Shown: positions 14,748 through 15,619 of the stretch, piece by piece | How positions within the stretch are numbered: position 1 is the first letter of the stretch | How the letters are laid out: each line of letters begins with the position of its first letter | From: JAFDVL01 sp043775925 | GTDB lineage: Bacteria; Acidobacteriota; Blastocatellia; RBC074 | NCBI GenBank assembly: GCA_043775925.1 | Contig: JAYVRW010000274.1 | Coordinates: 1 to 15,619, forward strand | Reading direction: 5' to 3' | Length of the DNA: 15,619 nt | The notes under the pieces: generated by a model | Seen by the model: the letters and a program-made list of their open reading frames with translations, nothing else | Told to the model about the DNA's origin: nothing | Database searches by the model: none | Translations under genes and position numbers: made by a program

Positions 14748-15221
14748 TTAAGGAATCTCAACTACTTTCCCTCTCTTAATCATAAATGTTGTGGGATTAT
14801 CTGCCGCCCCATAACTAGGAGTAATAATATTGTAGTATTTTCCTTCTTCTAACACTTCTGGTGCTTTATTTTTAGGATATACCTGTTTAAAACCAGTAGG
14901 GACTTTGCCATAAATAATCTTTGGCAATTTATCCAGTGGTATACCTCGAGTTTCAGGATTGGGATCTAATTGCCATAGTTCACGTACCTGATTGTGCCCT
15001 CCTGGTTTAAATTCTTTCTCAGAGTAAGGTCCATTTATGAATAACTGGGCAAGAGTTCCTGAACCGCTAAGATAAATTTCGGGGAGAGGTTCTCCTTGAA
15101 TATGAATTTTAGTTCGGGTTTCACAACCAGTAAAACTTAATAGACAAAATAAAATACTAATTACCTGCAAATAATGAGTTCCCCTGGTTTTAAGTAATAC
15201 CATTGATGTTTGGACTCTCAT
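14748..15221 (-). CDS. Small lipoprotein, possible immunity protein
   Basis: I do not recognise a family. The 157-residue product has an N-terminal hydrophobic segment ending in LSFTGC, a lipobox-like site with the lipidated Cys at residue 33, followed by a hydrophilic domain with no motif I can name and ending in VVEIP. AGGGGGG lies 4-5 bases before ATG 15221, a strong ribosome site. The gene starts 14 bases after the stop codon of the coding region at the window edge, on the same strand, so both are probably co-transcribed. Its codons are visibly AT-richer than those of the genes to the left, which suggests transfer. In RHS/polymorphic toxin loci the gene right after the toxin tip encodes immunity, and lipoproteins guard against periplasm-acting toxins; that role is inference from position only. 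Confidence 0.75.
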   Translation of the reverse strand: MRVQTSMVLLKTRGTHYLQVISILFCLLSFTGCETRTKIHIQGEPLPEIYLSGSGTLAQLFINGPYSEKEFKPGGHNQVRELWQLDPNPETRGIPLDKLPKIIYGKVPTGFKQVYPKNKAPEVLEEGKYYNIITPSYGAADNPTTFMIKRGKVVEIP

Positions 15222-15235
15222 GATTCCCCCCTAAG

Positions 15236-15619
15236 CTAACATTCTGGGAGACCTGTCCAGATTGGTTTCTTATGCCATTTGCTCCACACATAGTTTCGGA
15301 AATGCCCCCTAGTACCTGGTCTAGCCTCTTCCCAGTGAATTGTGATTTCCTTAGAATGACCATCCACAATCGTGGAACTTACAGAAATATGATACCATTG
15401 ACCGTCAGAATTTTTTGAATAGTCTACTGCCCCCCAATGGTCGGGGTCATAATCAAATTTAAATGGCTTCCAACCTGTTGTTCTTAACGCACGGTCAAGC
15501 TCATCAGGGGTTTTCCCCGAAACTATTTCCCAAGGATTCTTTTCTTTACTAAGAACCTGCTTATATGTTGCTCCTATCGCTGAAGCGAACTCCTCGAATG
15601 CAGCTTTTACTTGCTCCCA
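15236..15619 (-). CDS. 3' end of an unknown protein, possible polymorphic-toxin C-terminus (partial)
   Basis: The frame is open from the window edge to TAG 15236-15238, giving 127 residues without a start codon, so the 5' part lies beyond 15619. The protein is rich in Trp, His and charged residues (for example KFDYDPDHWGAVDY, GQWYHISVSS, ITIHWEEARPG, RNYVWSKWHKKPIW) and ends TGLPEC. It reads as a compact globular domain and not as low-complexity sequence. I can name no family. A lipoprotein gene follows after 14 bases, and an RHS-like fragment and IS scar lie beyond; this order is that of RHS or similar toxin-immunity loci. Real coding is likely from the even composition and length; the toxin role is inference. 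Confidence 0.7.
   Translation of the reverse strand, partial: WEQVKAAFEEFASAIGATYKQVLSKEKNPWEIVSGKTPDELDRALRTTGWKPFKFDYDPDHWGAVDYSKNSDGQWYHISVSSTIVDGHSKEITIHWEEARPGTRGHFRNYVWSKWHKKPIWTGLPEC

Overview
The window looks like a chromosomal stretch of an Acidobacteriota member, most likely of the Blastocatellia type. This is inferred from gene content: a periplasmic-propeller (reg_prop/Y_Y_Y) histidine kinase facing an Oar-like TonB-dependent outer-membrane protein, a secreted FG-GAP protein ending in a PxKF-type domain, and intergenic spaces full of hairpin repeats. No rRNA, tRNA or marker gene is present, so the assignment is provisional.

Layout, left to right. (1) 68-1663 (+) is a complete ABC1/AarF/UbiB-family atypical kinase. 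(2) 1697-2251 (+) is the orphan C-terminal third of a GMC oxidoreductase, with a perfect hairpin at its broken end. (3) 2252-2653 holds no gene but carries a cluster of unrelated palindromes. (4) 2654-4753 (-) is a secreted protein with six FG-GAP/VCBS blades, a Cys-rich ephrin-receptor-like repeat array and a PxKF-like C-terminus. (5) 4933-6453 (-) is a secreted Asn/Thr-rich protein whose centre is fourteen uninterrupted 11-residue repeats, followed by a clear intrinsic terminator. (6) 6566-6894 (-) is a decayed small gene of the antibiotic-biosynthesis-monooxygenase (ABM)-like fold, readable only by joining frames. (7) 6951-11150 (-) is a signalling cluster: two-propeller histidine kinase, translationally coupled NarL-type regulator, then a stand-alone receiver preceded by two tandem dyad repeats. 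(8) 11563-14211 (+) is an Oar-like outer-membrane barrel, divergent from the kinase and probably starting at TTG. (9) 14213-14553 (-) is a broken ISL3-family transposase N-terminus. (10) 14550-15619 (-) is a more AT-rich module: a coding region running off the window edge, a lipoprotein gene 14 bases after it, and a short RHS-like fragment.

How they may work together: the kinase, the NarL regulator and the receiver form a phosphorelay-like unit transcribed leftward. Its divergent partner encodes an outer-membrane protein, so sensing and uptake or surface remodelling may be linked. The right edge has the order of an RHS/polymorphic toxin locus (toxin tip, possible immunity lipoprotein, core remnant, IS scar), but the large core gene would lie outside the window and no catalytic motif could be named. 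That edge and the hendecad protein are the most interesting parts.
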